This document shows, in pieces, positions 41,095 through 49,489 of a DNA stretch of 64,000 nucleotides. Below the pieces are notes generated by a model, which had not been told where the DNA came from, searched no databases, and saw only the letters and a program-made list of their open reading frames with translations. The first letter of the stretch is position 1; every line of letters starts with the position of its first letter. Location of the stretch: the NCBI RefSeq assembly GCF_000349845.1, contig NC_020829.1:2363001-2427000 (forward strand). The letters run 5' to 3'. Position numbers and translations under genes: made by a program. The DNA comes from Pseudomonas sp. ATCC 13867. GTDB lineage: Bacteria > Pseudomonadota > Gammaproteobacteria > Pseudomonadales > Pseudomonadaceae.

Positions 41095-43383
41095 ATGTCC
41101 CGGCGAGCACGTTTCACGTTGTTCATCGCATCCCTGATGCTTTCCGCGTTTTCCCAGGCCGCCGGCCTGTCCTACACCAAGGACATCCAGCCGATCTTCA
41201 CCGAGAAGTGCGTGGCTTGCCACGCCTGCTATGACTCGCCGTGCCAGCTCAACCTGACGGCCGCCGAAGGCGCGCAGCGCGGGGCCAACAAACTGCCGGT
41301 GTACGACGGCGCGCGAACCCGCGCGCAGGACACCACCCGGCTGTTCCTCGACGCCCACGGCGCGGATGCCTGGCGGCGCAAGGACTTCTGGTCGGTGCTC
41401 GATGGGCGTGACAGCCAGGCCGCGCTGATGGCGCGGATGATCGACCTGGGCCATGAACACCCGCTGGTGCCCAACGCGAAGATCCCGGAAGGTCTGGACC
41501 TGTCGATCAACCGCACCAACCAGTGCCCGACGCCCGAGACCATCGACGACTTCGTCGCGAAGAATCCGCGCAGCGGCATGCCCTTCGCCGTCACCGGGCT
41601 GACCGACCGGCAGCGCTCGACCATCAAGGACTGGCTGGCCCAGGGCGCGCCAGTGGACGAGCAGGCCTGGCAGCCGGGCGCTGGCGAGGCGGAGCAGATC
41701 GCCAGCTGGGAGAGCTTCCTGAACCAGCCCGGCGCACGCCAGAGCCTGGTGTCGCGCTGGCTCTACGAGCACCTGTTCCTGGCGCACCTGTACTTCACCG
41801 AGCGCGGCGAGCCGGGGCATTTCTTCCAGTTGGTGCGTTCGCGCACCCCCAGCGGCCAGCCGATCGACCCGATCGCCACGCGCCGGCCGAACGACGATCC
41901 GGGCAACACCTTCTATTACCGCCTCTGGCCGATCCGGGGCGTGATCGTGCACAAGACGCACATCACCTATCCGCTCAACCCGGCCAAGCTGGCGCGCGCC
42001 CAGGAGCTGTTCTACGGCACAGCCTGGAGCACCGACAAGGTGCCCGGCTATGGCCTGCAGCACCGCGCCAACCCCTTCGCAACCTTCGCCGCGATCCCCG
42101 CGCAGGCGCGCTACCAGTTCATGCTGGACAACGCCGAATACTTCGTCCGCACCTTCATCCGAGGGCCGGTGTGCCGGGGGCAGATCGCCACCGACGTGAT
42201 CCGCGACAACTTCTGGGCGCTGTTCCAGGACCCGCAGCACGACCTCTACGTCACCGATCCGGACTTCCGTGCCCAGGCCTCGCCACTGCTGGCGCTGCCG
42301 GGGCAGATCGATGAGATGGGCGCGATGCTGTCGCAATGGCGTGCCTATCGCGACAAGCGCAACGCCTACGAGGAGTTGCGCCAGGACGTCTATGACGACT
42401 CGCCGGCGCCGACCTGGGCCGATATCTGGGCCGGCAACGACAATGCCGTGCTGAGCATCTTCCGCCAGTACGACAGCGCCTCGGTGCGCAAGGGCCTGAT
42501 CGGCGGCATCCCGCAGACCATCTGGTGGCTGGACTACCCGCTGTTCGAGCGCACCTACTACGGGTTGGTGGTCAACTTCGACGTGTACGGCAACGTCGCC
42601 CACCAGGCGCAGACGCGGCTGTACTTCGACCTGATCCGCAACGGCGCCGAACAGAACTTCCTGCGCCTGATGCCGACGGCCGCGCGCAAGCCCCTGCTGG
42701 ATGACTGGTACCAGAACAGCGGCAAATTCAAGATGTGGGCCGACTACTACGACAATGACAGCGATGCGCCGACCGGGCTGTTCCTGCCGGAGAAGGGCGC
42801 CAAGAACGCCTTCGCCCAGCAACTGCTCAAGCACTACGTGGCGCTCAATGCGCGGCCCGACCCGATCAACCTGTGCGAGAACGGCGCCTGCTACCGCAAC
42901 AGCGTCGCCACGCCGCTGCAGGATGCCGAACAGGCCTTCAGCCGACTGGTCAGCCGCCCGGCGGCGGGGCTCCCGGTGATCGACCAGTTCCCCGAAGCGA
43001 CCCTGCTGAGAGTGGAAATGTCCGACGGCCAGCGCGAGATCTACACCGTGCTGCGCAACCGCGCCCACAGCAACGTCGCCTTCATGGCCGGCGAGTCGCT
43101 GCGCTACCAGCCGGGGCTGGACACCCTGACGATCTACCCCGGCGTGCTCTCCAGCTACCCCAACTTCATGTTCAACCTGAAGGCCGGCGAGGCGAATGAT
43201 TTCGTCACGGCCCTGGAGCAGGTGAAGAACGCGGCAGACTTCGAGAAGGTTGCCGACCACTGGGGTGTCCGCCGCAGCCACCCGCAGTTCTGGTTCTACT
43301 TCCACGACCTGGAGGCATACCTGCGCGAAACCGAGCCGGTGGAGGCGGGCGTGCTGGACATGAACCGCTACGAAAACCTTTGA
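41095..43383 (+). CDS. cti: Fatty acid cis/trans isomerase, periplasmic c-type cytochrome
   Basis: Cti converts cis-unsaturated membrane fatty acids directly to trans forms, stiffening membranes under solvent or heat stress. The 762-residue product begins with a Sec signal MSRRARFTLFIASLMLSAFS, cleaved near AQAA. It contains one heme c site Cys39-Val-Ala-Cys42-His43 (EKCVACHAC). GRDSQAALMARMIDLGHEHP (interrupted) and the long C-terminal body match the family length (about 760). The start ATG 41095 is preceded by GGAG. It is divergent from metH. Downstream is a REP element, so it is likely monocistronic. Very secure. Confidence 0.95.
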   Translation: MSRRARFTLFIASLMLSAFSQAAGLSYTKDIQPIFTEKCVACHACYDSPCQLNLTAAEGAQRGANKLPVYDGARTRAQDTTRLFLDAHGADAWRRKDFWSVLDGRDSQAALMARMIDLGHEHPLVPNAKIPEGLDLSINRTNQCPTPETIDDFVAKNPRSGMPFAVTGLTDRQRSTIKDWLAQGAPVDEQAWQPGAGEAEQIASWESFLNQPGARQSLVSRWLYEHLFLAHLYFTERGEPGHFFQLVRSRTPSGQPIDPIATRRPNDDPGNTFYYRLWPIRGVIVHKTHITYPLNPAKLARAQELFYGTAWSTDKVPGYGLQHRANPFATFAAIPAQARYQFMLDNAEYFVRTFIRGPVCRGQIATDVIRDNFWALFQDPQHDLYVTDPDFRAQASPLLALPGQIDEMGAMLSQWRAYRDKRNAYEELRQDVYDDSPAPTWADIWAGNDNAVLSIFRQYDSASVRKGLIGGIPQTIWWLDYPLFERTYYGLVVNFDVYGNVAHQAQTRLYFDLIRNGAEQNFLRLMPTAARKPLLDDWYQNSGKFKMWADYYDNDSDAPTGLFLPEKGAKNAFAQQLLKHYVALNARPDPINLCENGACYRNSVATPLQDAEQAFSRLVSRPAAGLPVIDQFPEATLLRVEMSDGQREIYTVLRNRAHSNVAFMAGESLRYQPGLDTLTIYPGVLSSYPNFMFNLKAGEANDFVTALEQVKNAADFEKVADHWGVRRSHPQFWFYFHDLEAYLRETEPVEAGVLDMNRYENL

Positions 43384-43396
43384 CGGTTTCCACTTT

Positions 43397-43477
43397 GTAG
43401 GAGCGAGCTTGCTCGCGAACCAGCCCCCGCCGCAGTGCTGTTCGCGAGCAAGGACTGGGCGTCCCCCTCGATCCTAC
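43397..43477. repeat. REP pair with one rearranged half
   Basis: The left REP is complete. The right copy starts GTTCGCGAGCAAG but then carries GACTGGGCGTCCCC before CTCGATCCTAC, replacing the normal palindrome centre. It looks like a REP broken by a short insertion or replacement. Confidence 0.75.
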
Positions 43478-43581
43478 AAAGGCTACGCAGCCCAGCTGCG
43501 AATTATTCCTACTGAAATAGTAGGGCTTTCTACCTTACCCCCGAATGGCGTAAACTGGCGCCACGTTTGCGAGGAGTTGCC

Positions 43582-44166
43582 ATGAGCGCTATCACCATTA
43601 CCGAAGCCGCACAGGATTACCTGGCCGAGCTGCTGTCCAAGCAGGACACGCCCGGCATAGGCATTCGCATCTTCATCACCCAGCCGGGCACCCAGTACGC
43701 CGAAACCTGCATCGCCTACTGCAAGCCGGGCGAGCAGAAGGCGGAAGACACCCCGGTCGGCCTGAAAGCCTTTACTGCCTACATCGACGCCATCAGCGAG
43801 CCCTTCCTGGAAGACGCCATCGTCGATTACGCCACCGACCGCATGGGCGGCCAACTGACCATCAAGGCGCCCAACGCCAAGGTGCCGATGGTCAACGAGG
43901 ACAGCCCGCTCACCGAGCGCATCAACTACTACCTGCAGACCGAGATCAACCCGGGGCTCGCCAGCCACGGCGGCCAGGTGAGCCTGGTGGACGTGGTCGA
44001 GGACAACATTGCCGTGCTGCGTTTCGGCGGTGGTTGCCAGGGCTGCGGCGCGGTCGAACTGACCCTGAAGGATGGCGTCGAAAAGACTCTGAAGGAGCGC
44101 ATCCCGGAGCTGAACGGCGTGCGTGACGTCACCGACCACAGCAACCGCGAGAATGCCTACTACTGA
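43582..44166 (+). CDS. nfuA: Fe-S biogenesis protein NfuA
   Basis: NfuA carries a 4Fe-4S cluster and delivers it to target proteins, important under oxidative stress and iron limitation. The 194-residue protein has an N-terminal A-type-like domain (about 1-95, lacking one A-type Cys set) and a C-terminal NifU domain whose CxxC is Cys152-Gln-Gly-Cys155 in GGGCQGCG. Start ATG 43582 follows GAGGAG. A strong terminator ends it. Orthologous to PA1847. It is the last gene of the conserved PA18xx-like block in this window. Confidence 0.95.
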   Translation: MSAITITEAAQDYLAELLSKQDTPGIGIRIFITQPGTQYAETCIAYCKPGEQKAEDTPVGLKAFTAYIDAISEPFLEDAIVDYATDRMGGQLTIKAPNAKVPMVNEDSPLTERINYYLQTEINPGLASHGGQVSLVDVVEDNIAVLRFGGGCQGCGAVELTLKDGVEKTLKERIPELNGVRDVTDHSNRENAYY

Positions 44167-44184
44167 GTGGGTGATCGAGCAGCG

Positions 44185-44213
44185 AAAAGGCGACCTCCGG
44201 GTCGCCTTTTTCG
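44185..44213 (+). terminator. Intrinsic terminator after nfuA
   Basis: AAAAGGCGACC TCC GGGTCGCCTTTTT, a 7-bp stem plus T-run, 18 bases after the nfuA stop. Confidence 0.92.
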
Positions 44214-44240
44214 TTTGAAGCCGGTTCTCGATGGAGCAGG

Positions 44241-44309
44241 GTTCGCGAGCACGCTCGCTCCTACATAGAGTGCCGGGCCGGCCCTGTAGGAGCGAGCGTG
44301 CTCGCGAAC
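44241..44309. repeat. REP pair in tail-to-tail order, AGCGTGCT variant
   Basis: Here the copy order is reversed compared with the other pairs: GTTCGCGAGCAC... first and GTAGGAGCGAGCGTGC... second, so the GTAGGAG ends face inward. The core has AGCACGCT/AGCGTGCT rather than AGCAAGCT/AGCTTGCT. Confidence 0.88.
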
Positions 44310-44356
44310 CGATTCAACAAGCGGACTGCCATGATGCGCAGCGGCATATTGCGTCC

Positions 44357-44599
44357 TCAGCCCGGGCAACCGTTGGGCTTAAGTACCCGCAGGGTCGATG
44401 CCGGATTCGCCGCCAGTTTATCGGCGGCCCGGCGCGGACGCGGCACCAGCTCGCCACCGCAGTTCGGGCAACGGCCGTGCAGCACCTGGTCGGCGCAATC
44501 GGTGCAGAAGGTGCACTCGAAGCTGCAGATGCGCGCGTCCGGGCTGTCGCCGGGCAGGTCGCGGTCGCAGCATTCGCAGTTGGGGCGCAGTTCGAGCAT
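44357..44599 (-). CDS. DUF1272 Cys-rich small protein
   Basis: 80-residue protein of the DUF1272 type. It starts MLELRPNCECCDRDLPGDSP and contains nine Cys, with paired CxC/CC motifs at 8-11 and Cx2C motifs at about 29-35 and 44-47 (FCTDCAD, CPNCGGEL). Such spacing suggests one or two zinc sites. It ends KPNGCPG. The ATG 44599 follows GGAGGACTC. It lies 22 bp after the GlxA-type regulator on the same strand and may be co-transcribed with it. No function is known to me. Confidence 0.87.
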   Translation of the reverse strand: MLELRPNCECCDRDLPGDSPDARICSFECTFCTDCADQVLHGRCPNCGGELVPRPRRAADKLAANPASTLRVLKPNGCPG

Positions 44600-44621
44600 G
44601 GCGAGTCCTCCAGGGGGGGCG

Positions 44622-45626
44622 TCAGAGCAACTGGCCGAAGCGTTCGGCGTATTCCTGGGGGCTGATCGCCAGGTGCTTGTGGAAGGTGCGCCGCAGATTC
44701 TCCGGGTGGCCAAAGCCGCACAGCCGGGACACCGTGCTGATCGACGCCTGGGCGTCCTGCAGCAGCGCGCGGGCAGCTTCCAGACGAACCCGTTCGACGT
44801 AGCGGCCGGGGCCCATGCCCAGCTCGCTGATGAACACCCTCGAGAGCGTGCGCGGGCTCATGCAGGCCTGATTCGCCAGGACCTCCAGCGACAGGTCAGC
44901 GCCCAGGTTGGCCGGGATCCACTCCAGCAGCGCGGCCAGGCGTGGCGTGCGGCTGGGCTCCGGGGTCAACCAGTGGCTGAACTGCGCCTGCCCGCCGGGG
45001 CGCTTGAGAAACATCACCAGCCGCCGCGCCACGGTCAGTGCCAGGGCTCGGCCGAGATCGGCCTCCACCAGCGCCAGGGCCAGGTCGATGCCGGCGGTGA
45101 CCCCAGCGGAGGTGAAGACGTGGTCATCGCCGTCGCGGCATTGCGGGTCGTAGGTGTGCAGGCGGTCGCCCTGCACCCGTACACCGGGGAAGCCTGCGCA
45201 CAACGCATCGACGTCCGCCCAGTGGGTCGTCGCCGGACGGCCATCGAGTACGCCGGCGGCGGCCAGGATCAGCGCGCCGGAGCATACCGAGCCGAGGCGG
45301 CGAATCCGCGGTTCCGCGGTGGCGAGCCAGCGCAGCAGATCGCTGTTCCTGCATTGCACCGGGACGCCGAGGCCGCCAGGCACCAGCAGGGTATCGAGGG
45401 TGGCAGGGTCGAGCTCGCGCCAGCTCGCGTCGGCGCAGATGCGCAGCCCGGCGGACGTCGCCACCGGCCCGGCCTGTTCGCCGAGCACCTTCAGTTCATA
45501 GGCCGGCGCCAGCCCCTGGCGCTGGCGCTCGACATTGGCGGAGGCGAACACCTGCAGCGGCCCGGTGACGTCCAGGCTCATGACTTCGGGGTAGAGCAGG
45601 CAGGCGACCTGGCGCGGCGATTCCAT
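44622..45626 (-). CDS. GlxA-family regulator (DJ-1/PfpI-like domain plus AraC helix-turn-helix)
   Basis: 334-residue transcriptional regulator. The N-terminal half (about 1-190) is a DJ-1/PfpI-type amidotransferase-like domain (DVTGPLQVFASAN, GGLGVPVQCRN, SVCSGALILAAAG with its nucleophile-elbow-like Cys). The C-terminal AraC DNA-binding domain (about 235-330) shows ANQACMSPRTLSRVF and VSRLCGFGHPENLRRTFHKH. GlxA regulators typically sense small amines or quaternary amines in Pseudomonas. ATG at 45626 was chosen; an earlier in-frame ATG exists but upstream residues look non-conserved. Effector and targets unknown. Confidence 0.88.
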   Translation of the reverse strand: MESPRQVACLLYPEVMSLDVTGPLQVFASANVERQRQGLAPAYELKVLGEQAGPVATSAGLRICADASWRELDPATLDTLLVPGGLGVPVQCRNSDLLRWLATAEPRIRRLGSVCSGALILAAAGVLDGRPATTHWADVDALCAGFPGVRVQGDRLHTYDPQCRDGDDHVFTSAGVTAGIDLALALVEADLGRALALTVARRLVMFLKRPGGQAQFSHWLTPEPSRTPRLAALLEWIPANLGADLSLEVLANQACMSPRTLSRVFISELGMGPGRYVERVRLEAARALLQDAQASISTVSRLCGFGHPENLRRTFHKHLAISPQEYAERFGQLL

Positions 45627-45755
45627 GACGGGTCTCGTTCGAACGATGGAGTGAGTGTGGCGGTGCCCGGCGCTGGCGGCAATGCCAGTCACCCCACGGA
45701 TTTTGCCACGTCACGCATGCCAGGGCCTGCTCCGGCAAGGTCGGTTGCGGAAATG

Positions 45756-45783
45756 AAAAAGCCCGACGGGTGGCCGGGCTTTC
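45756..45783 (-). terminator. Intrinsic terminator after the 89-residue gene
   Basis: AAAGCCCG and CGGGCTTT form the stem around a nine-base loop; on the minus strand a T-run follows. It terminates the small gene at 45801. Confidence 0.88.
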
Positions 45784-45800
45784 TCGGGCTGTTCCTGGGA

Positions 45801-46070
45801 TCAGGCAGGCATGTGCCAGTCTTGCAGGTTGTAGCCTTCACGGTTCAGCTCATCGCGCGCCTGTACCAGCAGGTCCTCGAGCTGTTCCGGGTCGGAGTAG
45901 GCGGAGCTGGGGATGCGGGTCAAGCCCAGCAGACGAGTGCCGGTCCGGTCGATGACGGACAGGTCGAGGCTGCCGTCGCCCCCTTGGTCAATCCAGGTAA
46001 CGCACTGGAAAGGTTGGAAGGCTCGTCCGGTGATCAGCAGAGCCTCGTTGAAACGAAGGGTCGCATTCAT
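45801..46070 (-). CDS. Conserved hypothetical protein, 89 residues
   Basis: Small soluble protein starting MNATLRFNEALLITGRAFQP and containing FQCVTWIDQGGDGSLDLSVIDR and LEDLLVQARDELNREGYNLQ. The pattern is beta-rich then helical, with no signal peptide. The ATG at 46070 follows AGAGAGATC. It is monocistronic, with its own terminator just downstream. I do not recognise a named family. Confidence 0.78.
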   Translation of the reverse strand: MNATLRFNEALLITGRAFQPFQCVTWIDQGGDGSLDLSVIDRTGTRLLGLTRIPSSAYSDPEQLEDLLVQARDELNREGYNLQDWHMPA

Positions 46071-46225
46071 GGTGTGATCTCTCTGCGCGGTAATCCATTG
46101 CGAAGATGGCGACGGCGGTCCATCCGCCATCGTGTTCGTTCACGCAATTGATGTTTTCAGAAGCGAAGAAAGTCACAGCCCATGTCGCGTTTGTACACAA
46201 AGTAGTCGCAAATTAATCCGAAAGG

Positions 46226-46262
46226 ATCGCTGCAGACCCCGTCAGCCGTGGCCTGCAGCGAT
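46226..46262. other. Inverted repeat between the 89-residue gene and lpd3
   Basis: ATCGCTGCAG ... CTGCAGCGAT, a perfect 10-bp dyad with a 17-base spacer, 54 bases downstream of the lpd3 stop. It may terminate lpd3 transcripts or bind a dimeric protein. Confidence 0.45.
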
Positions 46263-46315
46263 ATCGAGGGTGCGCCATCGCGCCGCATGTCCCTTTCGTG
46301 ACGAGCGACGAACGG

Positions 46316-47716
46316 TCATGCCTGCATGGCCCAGCCGTCCACGTTCATCGCCGCCTGGCGCAAGGCTTCAGAGCGGGTCGGGTGCGGGTGGCAGGTCCGC
46401 GCGATGTCCTCGGCGGCACCGCGGAACTCCATCGCCACGCAGTACTCCGCGATCATGTCGCCGACGTTCGGGCCGATCATGTGCACGCCGAGGATCTCGT
46501 CGCTGCGCTCGTTCGCCAGCACCTTCACGAAGCCCTCGGTCTCATGGTTGATCTTCGCCCGGCTGTTGGCGGTGAAGGGGAACTTGCCGACCTTGTAGGC
46601 GCGGCCCTCGGCCTTGAGCTGCTCCTCGGTCTTGCCTACGGTGGCCACCTCCGGGTGGGTGTAGATTACGCTGGGGATTACGTCGTAGTTCACTTCCCCG
46701 GCCTTGCCGGCGATCAGCTCGACGCAGGCGATGGCCTCGTCCTCGGCCTTGTGCGCGAGCATCGGACCGGAGGTCACGTCGCCGATCACCCAGATGCCCG
46801 GCACGCTGCTGCGATGCTCGTGGTTCTCCAGCATGCCGCGCTTGTCGGTGGTCAGGCCCACGCTCTCCAGCCCGAGGCCCTGGGTGAAGGGGCGGCGGCC
46901 GATGGCGAGCAGCACACGATCTGCCTGAATAAGCTCCGCCGTGCCGCCGCTGGCTGGCTCCACGCTCAGGGTCACCTGCTTGCCGCTGACCTTGGCCTGG
47001 GTGACTTTCGAGCCCAGCTTGAAGCTCATGCCCTGCTTGGTCAGTGCGCGCTGGAAGGTCCTGGCGGTTTCCAGGTCCATGCCGGGGCAGATGCGGTCAA
47101 GGTATTCGATCACCGTCACCTCGGCGCCCAGGCGTCGCCACACCGAGCCCAGCTCCAGGCCGATGACTCCGGCGCCGATCACCACCAGGTGCTTGGGTAC
47201 CTCGGGAATGGACAGCGCGCCGGTGGAGTCGAGGATGCGCTGGTTGTCGACTTCCACCCCCGGCAGCGGGGAGGGCTCCGAGCCGGTGGCGATGATGATG
47301 TCCTTGGCCTGCAGCGTGCTCTTGCTGCCGTCGGCGGCGGTGACCTCCACCTTGCCCGGCCCGTCGATACGGCCCCAGCCCTTGACCCAGTCCACCTTGT
47401 TCTTGCGGAACAGGAACTCCACGCCCTTGGTCAGCGCGGCGACGCTCTCGGCCTTCTGCTTCATCATCTGCGCCAGGTCCAGCTTGGGCTTGACCTGGAT
47501 GCCGAGGTTGGCGAACTCGCCGCCGGCCGCCGCTTCATACAGCTCGGATGCATGCAGCAGCGCCTTGGACGGCATGCAGCCGACGTTCAGGCAGGTGCCG
47601 CCGAGGGTTTCGCGACCCTCCACGCAGGCGACTTTCAGGCCCAGCTGGCCCGCGCGAATCGCAGCGTTGTAGCCACCGGGGCCGCCGCCAATGACGATCA
47701 CATCGTATGCGCTCAT
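46316..47716 (-). CDS. lpd3: Dihydrolipoamide dehydrogenase (Lpd3)
   Basis: Class I flavoprotein disulfide reductase of 466 residues. FAD site GGGPGGYNAAIRAG starts at 10. The redox disulfide is Cys42-Cys47 (GGTCLNVGCMPSKALL). The NAD site is VIGAGVIGLELGSVWRRLG in the middle. The C-terminal dimer interface supplies His443/His445 and Glu450 (HPHPTRSE). It is the Lpd3 type of Pseudomonas, found apart from the pyruvate and oxoglutarate complex genes and able to replace the E3 subunit. It is transcribed alone and divergent from the carboxypeptidase. Its partner complex in vivo is not evident. Confidence 0.94.
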   Translation of the reverse strand: MSAYDVIVIGGGPGGYNAAIRAGQLGLKVACVEGRETLGGTCLNVGCMPSKALLHASELYEAAAGGEFANLGIQVKPKLDLAQMMKQKAESVAALTKGVEFLFRKNKVDWVKGWGRIDGPGKVEVTAADGSKSTLQAKDIIIATGSEPSPLPGVEVDNQRILDSTGALSIPEVPKHLVVIGAGVIGLELGSVWRRLGAEVTVIEYLDRICPGMDLETARTFQRALTKQGMSFKLGSKVTQAKVSGKQVTLSVEPASGGTAELIQADRVLLAIGRRPFTQGLGLESVGLTTDKRGMLENHEHRSSVPGIWVIGDVTSGPMLAHKAEDEAIACVELIAGKAGEVNYDVIPSVIYTHPEVATVGKTEEQLKAEGRAYKVGKFPFTANSRAKINHETEGFVKVLANERSDEILGVHMIGPNVGDMIAEYCVAMEFRGAAEDIARTCHPHPTRSEALRQAAMNVDGWAMQA

Positions 47717-47807
47717 GCAGGGTTCTCCGTGTTGGGAAAAGGGTCAATCGAGGTTAGCCGGTGGTCGTTGGATCACCAGCGCAGAACCCCGGAATTCCGT
47801 TACCTGG

Positions 47808-47840
47808 ATTATATTACAGGTATAATATATTTCTTCGGGC
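47808..47840. promoter_or_regulatory. AT-rich dyad between lpd3 and the carboxypeptidase gene
   Basis: A run of almost pure A/T (ATTATATTACAGGTATAATATAT) sits in a GC-rich gap, with inverted arms TATTA / TAATA around CAGGTA. Promoter -10 elements or an operator controlling one or both divergent genes are likely here. Confidence 0.5.
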
Positions 47841-47925
47841 AAGTCGCCGCTACATGACAGGCGCGGCGGGGAGGGCGAAAATGCGGGGCTTTGGCGCCTC
47901 GGGTTCGTGCGCCTACGGAGAATCC

Positions 47926-49047
47926 ATGAAGATCGACTGCGATTTCGACAGCGGCAACATCCAGGTCATCGACGACAGCGACCCGCGCCATGTGCGCCTG
48001 GCGCTGCGCCCGGACACGAGAAGCCCGCACTTCCAGTGGTTCCACTTCAAGGCCGAGGGCCTGCAGAGCGGCCAGCAGTACCGGTTCAGCCTGACCAACG
48101 CACCTGGCTCCAGCTACACCGGCGGCTGGCCGGGCTACAACGCCGTGGCGTCGTTCGACCAGCGCGAGTGGTTCCGCGTGCCGAGTACCTACGATTCCGA
48201 TGGCCTGCACTTCAGCCTCGATGCCGAGCAGCCCCAGGCCTGGTTCGCCTACTTCGAGCCGTACAGCCGAGAACGCCACGCCGAACTGGTGAAGCGCGCC
48301 CAGGCCAACGGCGCCGAACGGCTCGCTACCGGCCACAGCCTGGAGGGCCGCGAGCTGCCCCTGCTGCGCATCGGCAAGGGCGCGGCGGGTGCGCGCAAGT
48401 TCTGGCTGATCGCCCAGCAGCACCCCGGCGAACACATGGCCGAATGGTTCATGGAAGGCCTGATCGAGCGCCTGCAATCCGGCGACGCCGGCATCCAGCG
48501 CCTGCTGGAGCGCGCCGACTTCTACTTGGTGCCGAACATGAACCCGGACGGCGCCTTCCACGGCCACCTGCGCACCAACGCCGCCGGCAAGGACCTCAAC
48601 CGCGCCTGGGCCGCGCCCAGCGCCGAAGAGAGCCCGGAAGTGCTGTTCGTCCAGCAGCAGATGGCCAAGCACGGCGTGGACCTGTTCCTCGACGTTCACG
48701 GCGACGAGGAAATCCCCTTCGTGTTCGCTGCCGGTTGCGAAGGCAACCCCGGCTTCACCTCGCGCCTGGACCACCTGGAAAGCCTGTTCCGCCAGCGCCT
48801 GGAAGCCAATGGTGAGTTCCAGAGCGTGCACGGCTATCCCAAGGACGAGCCGGGAAAGGCCAACCTGACCCTGGCCTGCAACCATGTCGGCCAGACCCAC
48901 GATTGCCTGTCGCTGACCCTGGAAATGCCGTTCAAGGACCACAACCTGTCGCCCAACGCCCGCACCGGCTGGAACGGCGCACGTTCCAAGGCGCTTGCTG
49001 GCGCGGTGCTGACCACGGTCGCCAGCCTGCTCGACGACCTGCGCTGA
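47926..49047 (+). CDS. M14 metallocarboxypeptidase, cytosolic carboxypeptidase-like
   Basis: 373-residue zinc carboxypeptidase. An N-terminal beta-rich domain (about 1-115) like that of CCP/M14D proteins precedes the catalytic domain. Zinc ligands are His166 and Glu169 (QQHPGEHMAEW) and His258 (DVHGDEE). NPDGAFHGHLRTNAAGKDLN holds the substrate-carboxylate site, and TLEMPFKDHN gives catalytic Glu333. No signal peptide, so cytoplasmic. The M14D group includes deglutamylases in eukaryotes; the bacterial substrate is unknown. Start ATG 47926 follows CGGAGAATCC; codons further upstream are part of the regulatory gap. Confidence 0.9.
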   Translation: MKIDCDFDSGNIQVIDDSDPRHVRLALRPDTRSPHFQWFHFKAEGLQSGQQYRFSLTNAPGSSYTGGWPGYNAVASFDQREWFRVPSTYDSDGLHFSLDAEQPQAWFAYFEPYSRERHAELVKRAQANGAERLATGHSLEGRELPLLRIGKGAAGARKFWLIAQQHPGEHMAEWFMEGLIERLQSGDAGIQRLLERADFYLVPNMNPDGAFHGHLRTNAAGKDLNRAWAAPSAEESPEVLFVQQQMAKHGVDLFLDVHGDEEIPFVFAAGCEGNPGFTSRLDHLESLFRQRLEANGEFQSVHGYPKDEPGKANLTLACNHVGQTHDCLSLTLEMPFKDHNLSPNARTGWNGARSKALAGAVLTTVASLLDDLR

Positions 49048-49200
49048 GAGAGATGGCGCCCATCGGGCGTCTATCGCGGGAATGGCCTGTTCCTGCACAC
49101 CGTGCTTACGGGCTACGCCGATAAGCCTGTCGTGCTTTTCGTCGGACCGTGGGAGACACCCAGTCCTTGCTCTCGAACTGGCTGGGCATGGTACGAGTCC

Positions 49201-49224
49201 GTTCGCGAGCACGCTCGCTCCTAC
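49201..49224. repeat. Single REP, AGCACGCT variant
   Basis: One unpaired REP palindrome GTTCGCGAGCACGC...CTCCTAC without an inverted partner nearby. It shares the variant core of the 44241 pair. Confidence 0.85.
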
Positions 49225-49330
49225 AGATGTCCGAACTGACCGTTCGATCAATTCGTCCGTTGAAATCGTTGAATCTTCCTACGCAGCTGCTAGTCCAAAG
49301 AATGAGGCATTCGCACGCAAGGAGGTGCAT

Positions 49331-49489
49331 ATGACTCGACAACGGAAGCTATTGACCCCGCAGGAGATCGAAGACCTGCAGGAACGCATGGATGCTATGG
49401 ATGAACTGGACTTCAGAGAGCGCCGTGAAGTGCGCAAGAACCGCTCGGGCGACCACAGGCCTCGCACCTACGCTGGCGCAGCGGCCTGA
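49331..49489 (+). CDS. Small basic protein, 52 residues, hypothetical
   Basis: ATG at 49331 follows a near-perfect Shine-Dalgarno AAGGAGGTGCAT. The product starts MTRQRKLLTPQEIEDLQERM and is helical and charged, with the repeat-like DAMDELDFRERREVRKNRSG. It has 52 codons to TGA at 49489. The strong ribosome site and good codon use support a real gene. A coiled, highly charged small protein of unknown role; nothing indicates its partner. Confidence 0.72.
   Translation: MTRQRKLLTPQEIEDLQERMDAMDELDFRERREVRKNRSGDHRPRTYAGAAA

Noticed and set aside
41004..41234. Possible leader peptide upstream of cti starting MKIAHVLPLDRQ
   Set aside because: It has a GGAG site, but the frame runs into cti in another phase and the downstream part is the shadow of cti; no attenuator hairpin was seen.
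44241..44309. CRISPR-like repeat
   Set aside because: Palindromic REP copies in inverted pairs, not direct repeats with regular spacers.
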